From Aporhodopirellula aestuarii (GTDB lineage: Bacteria; Planctomycetota; Planctomycetia; Pirellulales; Pirellulaceae): 64,000 nt of DNA. The notes under the pieces are model-generated. The model ran no database searches. It was not told the origin of the DNA and worked only from the letters and a program-made list of their open reading frames with translations. Location: the NCBI RefSeq assembly GCF_023701485.1, contig NZ_JAMQBK010000057.1:33229-97228 (forward strand), in the 5' to 3' direction. Position numbers and translations under genes: made by a program. Positions 28,898 through 37,031 of this stretch are shown here, in pieces; within the stretch, counting starts at the first letter, position 1; every line of letters starts with the position of its first letter.

Positions 28898-29692
28898 TTA
28901 GGACGATACCAGGCCGCCAAACCGGCGGGTGCGTTCCCCAAAGTCCGCCAACGCTTCGTGGAAGTCTTCGTCCTCGAATTCTGGCCAACATTTCTGCGTG
29001 AACCAGAGTTCGGCGTAGCTGATTTGCCAAAGCAGGAAATTGCTGATTCGCATGTCTCCGCCGGTGCGGATCATCAAGTCGACTTCGGCCAAGCCGTCGG
29101 TGTCGAGTTTGGCGGCAATGGCCTGTTCATCGATTGATTCAGGATCCAAATTTCCAGCGATTGCTTCGTGCGCTAATTTGCGAGCGGCTCGGGCGAGTTC
29201 GTCGCGTCCGCCATAGTCAACGGCCAGTACCAGTTCGGTGCCCGTGTTGTCGCGGCAAAGTTTTTGTGTTCGTTCGACTTCGCGGAGAACCTTGGCGTCG
29301 AGCCGGTCGACCCGACCGATGAACCGCAAACGCAAATTTTGTTCGAGCAAAGTGCGGCGTTCCTCGATCAAATACTGACGCAGCAAGTGCATCAGGAAAT
29401 CGAGTTCCGTCTTCGGCCGCTTCCAGTTTTCGCTCGACAGGCAATACAGCGTGAGCGCCTCGAGTTTTAGCCGTGAGGCCAATTCGGTCGTCCGGCGAAC
29501 GGTTGCGACGCCGCGCCGGTGTCCTTCGATTCGCGGCAATCCACGGCTCTGAGCCCAGCGGCCGTTTCCGTCCATGATGATTGCAACGTGCCGAGGCGTC
29601 GATCCAGACGGGGCCGTCGTGGGGGCGGGCGATTGAGAAGGTGTCTCCGAGTTCAATGGTTCGTTGGGCGTCGAGGGGGAGGGATTTGCCAT
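28898..29692 (-). CDS. uppS: Isoprenyl (undecaprenyl diphosphate) synthase
   Basis: This 264-residue cis-prenyltransferase chains isopentenyl units onto farnesyl diphosphate to give the C55 carrier lipid for glycan assembly. Motifs: HVAIIMDGNGRWAQ with the catalytic Asp, GHRRGVATVRRT, LTLYCLSSENWKRP, LVLAVDYGGRDEL, DLMIRTGGDMRISNFLLWQISYAELWFT and WPEF. About 30 residues of Ser/Pro/Thr-rich sequence precede the fold. Its presence supports lipid-linked glycan assembly in this organism, consistent with the GT-C and GT4 genes elsewhere in the window. Confidence 0.96.
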   Translation of the reverse strand: MANPSPSTPNEPLNSETPSQSPAPTTAPSGSTPRHVAIIMDGNGRWAQSRGLPRIEGHRRGVATVRRTTELASRLKLEALTLYCLSSENWKRPKTELDFLMHLLRQYLIEERRTLLEQNLRLRFIGRVDRLDAKVLREVERTQKLCRDNTGTELVLAVDYGGRDELARAARKLAHEAIAGNLDPESIDEQAIAAKLDTDGLAEVDLMIRTGGDMRISNFLLWQISYAELWFTQKCWPEFEDEDFHEALADFGERTRRFGGLVSS

Positions 29693-29729
29693 GGAATCGA
29701 TTAAGGATCAGTAGTCAGTTGGGGCGAGT

Positions 29730-30998
29730 TCAATCCAGGGGAGCTTCCCACAGACCGAGTGCAGGATTTTGCACGAAGTAGAACTCCGTCCCGTCGACGT
29801 CCTCATGAAAACCGTCTTGGAGTGTGTTGATATCGTAGCGTTTCAGCAGAGCATTCAAATCACCCGGGATGAAGCCAACCGACCGGATTTCTTCGTCTGT
29901 CAGTTTGCCAGCGGCGTAGACAACATCGAAGCGATTTTCGGGAGAACCGTGGACGAGGTGAGCGGCGGCAGAAGGGTCGGCGGCGAGGTCCTCGTGCTCT
30001 TCGACCAACTGCATCACTTCGTTCTTGGTGCGATAGCCGTATTTGCGAATCAGTTGATCGATCCGTTTGTCTTCACCGAATTCCTCCACCGCAGGTCCGA
30101 GTACGGTTAGGCGTCCGCCGGTCGCGATCGCTTTGCGGGTTCGGTAGATCGCTTTGTTGCCCAGCCACGTGCTCTTGAACTCGCTCGGGTCGAGGTAAGC
30201 GACGACGTGCTTAGGGGCGCGCGGCAGGTGGGTGATGTTGACTTGGCGGGACAGTTCCGCGGCGGCGAAGAACGTCTCGTGGTCGTCGCCGATGTACAGC
30301 CCACGCGTCAACTTGGTGCCGTCCTTGAGCAGCTCGATCACGGTCAGGGCATAGAGCAGCGGCATGTCCTGGCAGAAATGATCTTGGGCGTAGTTCAGAA
30401 TCTGCCGCAGCGGCGTGTTGGCGATTCCCAGTGTTTGGTCGATGCCGACCATGGCGCTGAGGTAATGACTCTCGTTGATCCCTGAAACGCCGCCGGTCCC
30501 GACGAAGACGTTCTTGTTGTAGTTGGCCATCCCAATGACTTCGTGTGGCACAACTTGGCCGATTGAAAAGATCAGGTCGTGCTGGCCGTCTCGCAGCAAT
30601 CGGTTGACCTCGGCGGGCCAGCTCTTGGTGTAGACGCCGTTGGTGGCGTTGGAAACAAAGTCTGCGGGCACCTCGCCCAATTGCACGACGTCGTCTCGCC
30701 AGCGGTGAGGGCGGAAAAGTTCGTGCGGGACACCGGGAAACATGTGGTCGAGCTGGGCCGGCGTCATCGGCGAGTGAGTGCCTAAGGCGGGCATAATGTC
30801 CGTTACTCGGTCGCCCAGTAATTCGTGGGAGAGCACGGTGAGTTCACCAGCTCGGCTGAACAGACGGGTTTGATCCGGGGGAAGCAGGAGCACCTTCTTC
30901 GGCGGCGAAATCGCGTCAAACGTCGTTTTCAGGGCTTCCCGCAAGTCATCGTTGGTGAGCGAAGTCGTTGGCGATCCGTTTGCGTAATAGATTGTCAC
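29730..30998 (-). CDS. LarA-like (DUF2088) protein
   Basis: This 422-residue protein resembles nickel-pincer-cofactor lactate racemase LarA. LLPPDQTR is near the start, H75 in ALGTHSPMTPAQ corresponds to the catalytic-His region, and PHEVIGMANYNKNVFVGTGG gives H152 and K162 at positions equivalent to the cofactor-tethering stretch. LarA family members racemise or epimerise lactate and other 2-hydroxy acids. No larB, larC or larE gene, which make the cofactor, is in this window. The start is GTG. The protein is divergent from a two-component gene. The substrate cannot be named; many LarA relatives use other hydroxy acids or sugars. Confidence 0.82.
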   Translation of the reverse strand: MTIYYANGSPTTSLTNDDLREALKTTFDAISPPKKVLLLPPDQTRLFSRAGELTVLSHELLGDRVTDIMPALGTHSPMTPAQLDHMFPGVPHELFRPHRWRDDVVQLGEVPADFVSNATNGVYTKSWPAEVNRLLRDGQHDLIFSIGQVVPHEVIGMANYNKNVFVGTGGVSGINESHYLSAMVGIDQTLGIANTPLRQILNYAQDHFCQDMPLLYALTVIELLKDGTKLTRGLYIGDDHETFFAAAELSRQVNITHLPRAPKHVVAYLDPSEFKSTWLGNKAIYRTRKAIATGGRLTVLGPAVEEFGEDKRIDQLIRKYGYRTKNEVMQLVEEHEDLAADPSAAAHLVHGSPENRFDVVYAAGKLTDEEIRSVGFIPGDLNALLKRYDINTLQDGFHEDVDGTEFYFVQNPALGLWEAPLD

Positions 30999-31250
30999 GG
31001 AAATGGTCCAGGAATGTCGGTGGGGCGAAAACGGCGAAATATGCCGCAGGGGGTGATCAAGTTAGTCTACTGGTCGACAGGCGTTTAATGCGATATTGTC
31101 TTACCTTAAGGGGTGGATTGCGAAAGTCTGACCGGTTGTAGGCCGATTTCGACCCGACTAAAACGGGACCGAAGAAGGCTGTCCAACCTGGTTCGTTCGC
31201 AAAGCTTGTCTCAGTTCCAAACTGCCTTTTCTCATCGAAGGACGAACACC

Positions 31251-32168
31251 ATGGCCAAGATCTTACTGGTAGAAGACAGTCCAACCCAGGCCGCCCAAAT
31301 CACGATGTTGCTTGAGGCGGCCGAGCATGATGTGGTGCATGCGCTCAATGGGCGTTTGGGACTCGATGAACTTCGTCGTCAGTCGATGGATATCGTCGTC
31401 ACGGACCTCGAAATGCCTGAAATGAACGGGCTCCAGCTGGTGGAGACGATGCGGGACGATTTTTCCCATATCCCCAGCATCCTCGTGACCGGGCACGGCA
31501 GCGAAGAACTCGCCGCGGAAGCCTTGCAGCTTGGGGCGGCCGGTTACGTCCCCAAAAATCGAATGAGCGAATTGCTCAACAACACGATTATCGACGTCCT
31601 CGGCGTGATTCGGACCGACGCGAGTTACGCCAAGCTCATCTCGACCCTGACGAAGAACGTTTTTGAATTCGAGCTGCCCAATGATCCTTTGCTGATCAAT
31701 CCGCTGGTCGGGTTGCTGATGCAGGTCAGTTCAGGCATGGAACTCCTGCCGAGTATCGACATGGTTCGGCTCGGTGTGGCAGTCGAACACGCGTTGGCCA
31801 ACGCGATGTTGTACGGCAATTTGGAGCTGACGCCGGACCAATGCCCCAGTCACCATGAGTTGGCTCGTGACGGCAAGTTTAGCCCCGCGATGCAGGAGCG
31901 GTTGGGGCAGTCTCCCTACCGCGATCGGACTATCCATGTCCAAGCGATCGCGGCATCGGATGCGATGCGAATCGTGATTGCAGACCAGGGCAACGGTTTC
32001 GATACGTCGATCGTTCCGCAAAAAGGGCAACTGGATCCCAAAACGATGTCCGAGGACGAAAACGCACCACGCGGGCAGGGACTGGTTCTGATGGCCAGCT
32101 TCGTTGACGAATTGGTCTACAATGAGAAAGGCAACCAGGTCACCCTGGTGAAACGTTGTCGACCCTAG
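31251..32168 (+). CDS. Response regulator with a GHKL (RsbW-like) ATPase output domain
   Basis: This 305-residue protein has an N-terminal receiver (phospho-acceptor D52 in VVTDLEMPEMNG, KILLVEDS at the start, Lys in YVPKN) and a C-terminal histidine-kinase-type ATPase domain. The latter shows an N-box AVEHALANAMLYGN, a G1-like VIADQGNGFD and a G2-like PRGQGLVLMASFVDEL, as in anti-sigma kinases of the RsbW/SpoIIAB type. There is no His phospho-acceptor helix. The start ATG 31251 has a strong GAAGGA ribosome site at 31237-31242; earlier in-frame sequence is noncoding. It lies 70 bases before the hybrid kinase and is probably its partner. A role in controlling an anti-anti-sigma pathway is an inference. 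Confidence 0.85.
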   Translation: MAKILLVEDSPTQAAQITMLLEAAEHDVVHALNGRLGLDELRRQSMDIVVTDLEMPEMNGLQLVETMRDDFSHIPSILVTGHGSEELAAEALQLGAAGYVPKNRMSELLNNTIIDVLGVIRTDASYAKLISTLTKNVFEFELPNDPLLINPLVGLLMQVSSGMELLPSIDMVRLGVAVEHALANAMLYGNLELTPDQCPSHHELARDGKFSPAMQERLGQSPYRDRTIHVQAIAASDAMRIVIADQGNGFDTSIVPQKGQLDPKTMSEDENAPRGQGLVLMASFVDELVYNEKGNQVTLVKRCRP

Positions 32169-32238
32169 ACAACGATGACTGACATGTTCTCATGGCGGTC
32201 TGCGATTGCACCGACGATCCCCAGCGGCGTGGAGAAAT

Positions 32239-34755
32239 ATGTCCGAATATCAAATTTCGTCTCATGAACGCGAGCTGCAAACCTCGGCCACGTACCGCGC
32301 CCTGGCGAACAGTTTGCCGTTGAGCGTATTGATTAAATCGTGTGATGGACGCCGGGTATTCGCCAATGACGCCTATTTGCGATGGCGGCATCTTTGCTGG
32401 GAGGATGTCGCGGGCAAAGTCGACGCCGACCTGTTCCCTGAAGAGATCGCACAGCAGTACACCGCCGATGACCGGGAAGTTCTCGAAAGTGGCAAGGCGC
32501 AGCATGCGGTGGAGCAGGCTACGATCGCCGATGGCAGTATCGGCTGGATCGAGCGGATCAAAAGTCCCATCTATGACGCCCACGGGAAGTTGTTGGGGAT
32601 TCAGGTTTTGTTCTGGGACGTCACCGCCCGCGTCCAGGCGGAGCAAACCAGCCGGTTCGAGCAATCGCTACTGAATACGTTGCTCAACAACATTCCAGAT
32701 TCCATCTATTTCAAGGATCTGCAAAGTCGGTTCATCCGGGTCAGCCAAGCGATGGCGGAAAAATTCGGATACCAAGACGTCGACGAGATTATCGGCAAAA
32801 CGGACGCCGACATTTTTACCCCAGAGCATGCCGAACAGGCCCGTCAAGACGAACTCAACGTGATCGAAACGGGCGTGCCGCTCGTCGATCGAGTCGAACG
32901 AGAAACGTGGCGGGATCAAGAAGACACGTGGTGCATGACCACCAAAATGCCGCTCATCGATGAGTCGGGCGAGCCCATCGGGACATTCGGCATCTCGCGG
33001 GACATCACGGCGCTCAAACGCAGCGAAGCGGCGCTGCAGGAAGCCGTTCGGATGGCCGACGCGGCAAACCGTGCCAAAAGCGAATTCTTAGCAAACATGA
33101 GTCATGAAATCCGCACCCCCATGAACGCACTTGTGGGAATGGCCGACCTGTTAGCGCAAACCTCATTGGACGATGTTCAGGGTGAGTATGTCGACACGAT
33201 CCGCCGATCGTCGGAATCTCTGCTGCGGCTGCTGAACGACATTCTCGATTTTTCCAAGATCGAAGCCCGCAAGCTCGAGCTCGAATCCGTTGTCTTTTCG
33301 CTCGGTTATGAGATCCAGGCGGCGATTTCGACGCTGCGTTACCAAGCTGCGAAAAAGAACCTGCAACTGCGACTCGACTATGACGAAGACTTGCCACAAC
33401 ACTTCGTCGGGGATCCCGGACGGATTCGGCAAATTCTGATCAACTTGATCGGCAACGCGGTCAAGTTTACCGATCGCGGTGGCGTCACGGTCTCCGTTCA
33501 GCGGTCTCACGAGACGTCCGAGGGCACACCCGAGGCGGACAATGAGGGAACCGGTAGAGCAAGGCTTCGCGTCAGCATCACCGACACCGGGATCGGAATT
33601 CCGCCGGCTCAGCAGGCGACGGTGTTGGCTCCGTTCACGCAAGCCGATGCGTCGATGACTCGGCGGTTCGGTGGGACAGGGTTGGGGCTCAGCATCAGCC
33701 GTCAGCTTGTTGAATTGATGGGTGGCACTTTGCAGTTGGAGAGTGAGGTTGGCGTCGGCACGACGTTCTATTTCGAGTTGGATCTGCCGATTGCGGATGT
33801 CGCCGATATGGAGCCCAATGATGATGATCTCGAAGAAGATTTGGGCGGTGATGAATATGTTGCGTCGGAACCATTGCGGGTCTTGGTTGCCGAAGACGGT
33901 GTTACGAACCAGCACGTGATCGCCGGATTGTTGCGATCGCTCGGCCACGAGTGTTCCATCGCCAGCGACGGTCGGGAAACGATTGCCAAATGGCGAAATG
34001 AACCTTTCGATGTCGTGTTGATGGACATGCACATGCCCGTGATGGATGGGCTCGAGGCGACCCTGGCGATACGTCAATATGAAATGGGGACAGACCGCCA
34101 TATTCCGATCATCGCCCTGACCGCTGCGGCGATGGCCGAGGATGCGAGATTGTGTCGTGAAGCCGGGATGGATAATTACCTCACGAAACCGATTCGCCGC
34201 CGCAAACTGCAACAAGCACTCTCGGTGATTCATCCCCGCAAGGATCGCCGCGTCCGCGCTACGGCGGGGGATTTGGAAACGGTAGGCGGTTCGAAAACCG
34301 TTGATGACAGCTCGAGAATCACGGTCGATGCCTCCGCTCCGACTCCTCGTTCTCGGTCGAAGGGAACGCCGAACGTTTTGGCTCTCAGCGAGGAGCACGC
34401 GGGCTGCTTGGATCTCGATTCCGCCCGCTCTCGGATTCCCGGTGGTGTTTCGGGCGTGTTGCGATTAGCGGCTGTGTTTCGCGAGGAATGTCACTCCTTG
34501 GTTCAGCAATTGGAGGCTGATTTTGGGTCCGGGGACAACAATTCGGCCCGCCGAAACGCCCATACGCTTAAAGGCGCCTGTGGTCTGCTCGGTGCGAAAC
34601 ATCTTCAGGCCGCCGCGGGAGCGATCGAAACTGCCGGCCGAGAGCAGCGTCTGGGGGATCCCGGTTTATCCGCATCGCTGTTGCAATCCCTACAGACCGA
34701 AGCTCAGCGGGTGCTCGCGGCGGTGGACGAGTTGCTTAGCCAAGATCAGGGGTGA
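32239..34755 (+). CDS. Hybrid sensor histidine kinase (PAS-PAS-HisKA-HATPase-REC-Hpt)
   Basis: This protein of about 838 residues has no membrane segment and so is a cytoplasmic sensor. Order of domains: PAS (about 20-130), PAS (about 145-265), HisKA with His289 in NMSHEIRTPMN, HATPase (about 390-515; N box LINLIGNAVKFTD, G1 ITDTGIGI, G2 GGTGLGLSIS), receiver with Asp596 in VLMDMHMPVMDG, and a C-terminal Hpt domain with His775 in NAHTLKG. This is the BarA/GacS-like tripartite layout with an added Hpt. The ATG at 32239 is preceded by GGAG; an earlier start at 32206 is less likely. The upstream receiver-GHKL gene is the likely phosphorelay partner. Confidence 0.93.
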   Translation: MSEYQISSHERELQTSATYRALANSLPLSVLIKSCDGRRVFANDAYLRWRHLCWEDVAGKVDADLFPEEIAQQYTADDREVLESGKAQHAVEQATIADGSIGWIERIKSPIYDAHGKLLGIQVLFWDVTARVQAEQTSRFEQSLLNTLLNNIPDSIYFKDLQSRFIRVSQAMAEKFGYQDVDEIIGKTDADIFTPEHAEQARQDELNVIETGVPLVDRVERETWRDQEDTWCMTTKMPLIDESGEPIGTFGISRDITALKRSEAALQEAVRMADAANRAKSEFLANMSHEIRTPMNALVGMADLLAQTSLDDVQGEYVDTIRRSSESLLRLLNDILDFSKIEARKLELESVVFSLGYEIQAAISTLRYQAAKKNLQLRLDYDEDLPQHFVGDPGRIRQILINLIGNAVKFTDRGGVTVSVQRSHETSEGTPEADNEGTGRARLRVSITDTGIGIPPAQQATVLAPFTQADASMTRRFGGTGLGLSISRQLVELMGGTLQLESEVGVGTTFYFELDLPIADVADMEPNDDDLEEDLGGDEYVASEPLRVLVAEDGVTNQHVIAGLLRSLGHECSIASDGRETIAKWRNEPFDVVLMDMHMPVMDGLEATLAIRQYEMGTDRHIPIIALTAAAMAEDARLCREAGMDNYLTKPIRRRKLQQALSVIHPRKDRRVRATAGDLETVGGSKTVDDSSRITVDASAPTPRSRSKGTPNVLALSEEHAGCLDLDSARSRIPGGVSGVLRLAAVFREECHSLVQQLEADFGSGDNNSARRNAHTLKGACGLLGAKHLQAAAGAIETAGREQRLGDPGLSASLLQSLQTEAQRVLAAVDELLSQDQG

Positions 34756-34837
34756 AAAGCAATCGCGGCACGCGGTCGTCCGATTAGAATGCGGCTGGCG
34801 CCCGCCCTCTGATTGCTCCTCCCAATGACCGTCTGCT

Positions 34838-36988
34838 ATGAGTGCTCCCATCGTCCGGTTCACCTCGATTGCCCTGTTCGCGATTTTCACCCTGCCCGTT
34901 TGGGCCCCGACTTCGGCCTCCGCCCAGGGGCTGCAGCAGACGATCGATGAGTTGACGGTTGACCCTCCTGATCCGGCCGTCGAGCAAACGATGCTCCGGG
35001 CACAGCGTGGCCCCACGGACCTCGGGCAAGCAATCTCGGCGCTGACGCGGATGGGGGAATTTGAGCGAGTTAATGAACTCCTCGGTTCGCTGGCCTCACG
35101 CCGGTACAACGATCAGCAAAAGGAGGCTGTCGCCAATCAAATTACCGCGGCCGAACGGCTGCGAATCGTGACCCATCCAGCGATGGCTCCCGAGGCGGTC
35201 GTGGCCTTGGACGAGCTATTTGACTTGCTCCGCCAGCGTCTAACATCGCCCGACCGACTCGCCAAAGCGATCGACGCGTTGACGTCGCCGAACGCTGACC
35301 AATCGCTGCCCGCGATTCGTACGCTGTTCGAAGGTGGCGAAGCCTCAACGGCGGCTCTCGTCCAGTCGATTGTTTCAGCCGATGATCTGGGCAAGCGGGA
35401 TGTCTGGTTGCGGGCGATGATCCGCATCGATGAACCATCGGGTGTGGCAGCCCTCCGCCGCATCGCATTGTATGGCACCGATCAGTCGCGAGCTGGTGCG
35501 TTGTCTGCCCTTGTCCGATTAGCAGGCAAAAACCTCAATGGAAACCATAGGCTGCTGATTGATCTGGCGACCGCGTTGTATCGACGCGGCGACAATCCAA
35601 ACGCGGCCGATGCCGAAACGGATCGATCGGCGAGTATCGCGGCACGCGCGATCGCGGCGATTGGTGATCGCGTTCCTTCACGAGAACGTGTGATCAGGGA
35701 GCTTCGCGACGAATTGGCCGAAGCGACTCGCATCGCCAACGGCAGCCTTCGTGATTTTGGTCGCACGACCACCTGGGTGATGAATGCCCAACAAACTGGC
35801 GTCGTGCCTCAGCGGATATCGGATTGGACGTTAACTTTTCGAGACGCTTCCGACGCCGCCGCCCGGTTGATCGCCGTTGGCGACGATGACCCCGAGAGTG
35901 TCACGCGTCAACTCGGAGCCATCCTGGCTTACAACGTCGCAGCCAATCCTGATTGGGGGACGCCGGAACAGATCGAGCAGTTTCGGGCCAATGAGTTGGC
36001 ACCCGCACTAGCGGCCTCAGCCAGCCTATCCGAAATCGAGTTCGTTCTAAGTTCATTAACGCTGGCAAGCGAAACCGAAAACGAGCCGGCCATGGTGGGT
36101 TGGTTGCGAATGATCGAACCGGTCACTGATGTTTCGCCTGCACCTTGGTTGCTCGGTACCGGCATTCGTGTTTCTCCCCTTGTCCAAGCCCTTGACCATC
36201 CCAATGCGATCGTGCGATACGAAGCGGCTGCAGCGATTGCGCGTCTGCGTCCTAACCATCCTTATGCCGGCAGCGCTCGTGTTCGAGATCGATGGGAGCA
36301 GATGAGTCTTCTCGGCGATCGAGCAACGGCGATCGTGCTTGAGAATCGTCCCGAGGTCGTCTCGGAGCTGGAGACACTGCTCAATCAGGCTGGATTACAG
36401 CCGCGTTTTGTGACTTCCGTCCGCGAACTCGAAGTCACCGCGTCGTTCGGTGGGGATCTGCGATTGATACTCACCAAACGCGAGCCCGTGGATGCATCGG
36501 CGGTTGAGTTGATTGATGTTGTTCGTCGCATCCGCGTCGCCCGTGACGTTCCGATGGTGATTTACACCGATCCGCCACCGCAAGTTGTTGAGGCATTCGA
36601 GGAACAAGAAGACCTCTCGGGATTGAACGAGGACGAGTTGCAAGTGCTCGCAGACGAGGCCGCCGTAGTACCCGATCGGTTCGGCGTGATTGGTGGGATT
36701 GATAACATCGAAGGGATCGTTCATCGTGATCTGCTGTATGGCGACCTGGACGCTGATTTCACTCTACAGACTCCACTTGATTTGCAGTGGGTTGGGGCGA
36801 GTCGTTGGGGCGATGAGTCCATCCGTGCGGGATTGGTTCGCGACATGCAGCGGCCTCGTTCGATCGCAGGACTATACGAGCTGCTGTTTGAAAGTCGCCG
36901 CCGTCAGCACCTGCCTCCCCTGAGTCCGATTGATCGATCCCGATACCGCCGAATTGCTGCCCAAGCACTTGCTGAAATGACTCAGTAA
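34838..36988 (+). CDS. Secreted HEAT-like repeat protein with a receiver-like C-terminal region
   Basis: This 716-residue protein has a signal peptide (residues about 1-30, ending ASAQ). The central 450 residues are helical and Ala/Leu/Arg-rich with short repeats such as VAALRRIALYGTDQSRAGALSALVRLAGK and IVRYEAAAAIARLRP, as in HEAT/ARM solenoids. From about residue 495 to 620, RATAIVLENRPEVVSELETLLNQAG begins an alpha/beta region that resembles a CheY-like receiver, but I see no clear acidic pocket or phospho-acceptor. The protein is probably an extracytoplasmic scaffold. It follows the hybrid kinase by 82 bases, in the same direction. Function is unknown. Confidence 0.75.
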   Translation: MSAPIVRFTSIALFAIFTLPVWAPTSASAQGLQQTIDELTVDPPDPAVEQTMLRAQRGPTDLGQAISALTRMGEFERVNELLGSLASRRYNDQQKEAVANQITAAERLRIVTHPAMAPEAVVALDELFDLLRQRLTSPDRLAKAIDALTSPNADQSLPAIRTLFEGGEASTAALVQSIVSADDLGKRDVWLRAMIRIDEPSGVAALRRIALYGTDQSRAGALSALVRLAGKNLNGNHRLLIDLATALYRRGDNPNAADAETDRSASIAARAIAAIGDRVPSRERVIRELRDELAEATRIANGSLRDFGRTTTWVMNAQQTGVVPQRISDWTLTFRDASDAAARLIAVGDDDPESVTRQLGAILAYNVAANPDWGTPEQIEQFRANELAPALAASASLSEIEFVLSSLTLASETENEPAMVGWLRMIEPVTDVSPAPWLLGTGIRVSPLVQALDHPNAIVRYEAAAAIARLRPNHPYAGSARVRDRWEQMSLLGDRATAIVLENRPEVVSELETLLNQAGLQPRFVTSVRELEVTASFGGDLRLILTKREPVDASAVELIDVVRRIRVARDVPMVIYTDPPPQVVEAFEEQEDLSGLNEDELQVLADEAAVVPDRFGVIGGIDNIEGIVHRDLLYGDLDADFTLQTPLDLQWVGASRWGDESIRAGLVRDMQRPRSIAGLYELLFESRRRQHLPPLSPIDRSRYRRIAAQALAEMTQ

Positions 36989-37031
36989 ACCAACTTCATT
37001 TTGCTCTACAGATTCTGGGGAATTTGCGTTC

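Noticed and set aside
33163-34398. 411-residue open frame opposite the hybrid kinase
   Set aside because: Antisense to a gene with complete kinase motifs; no protein features of its own.
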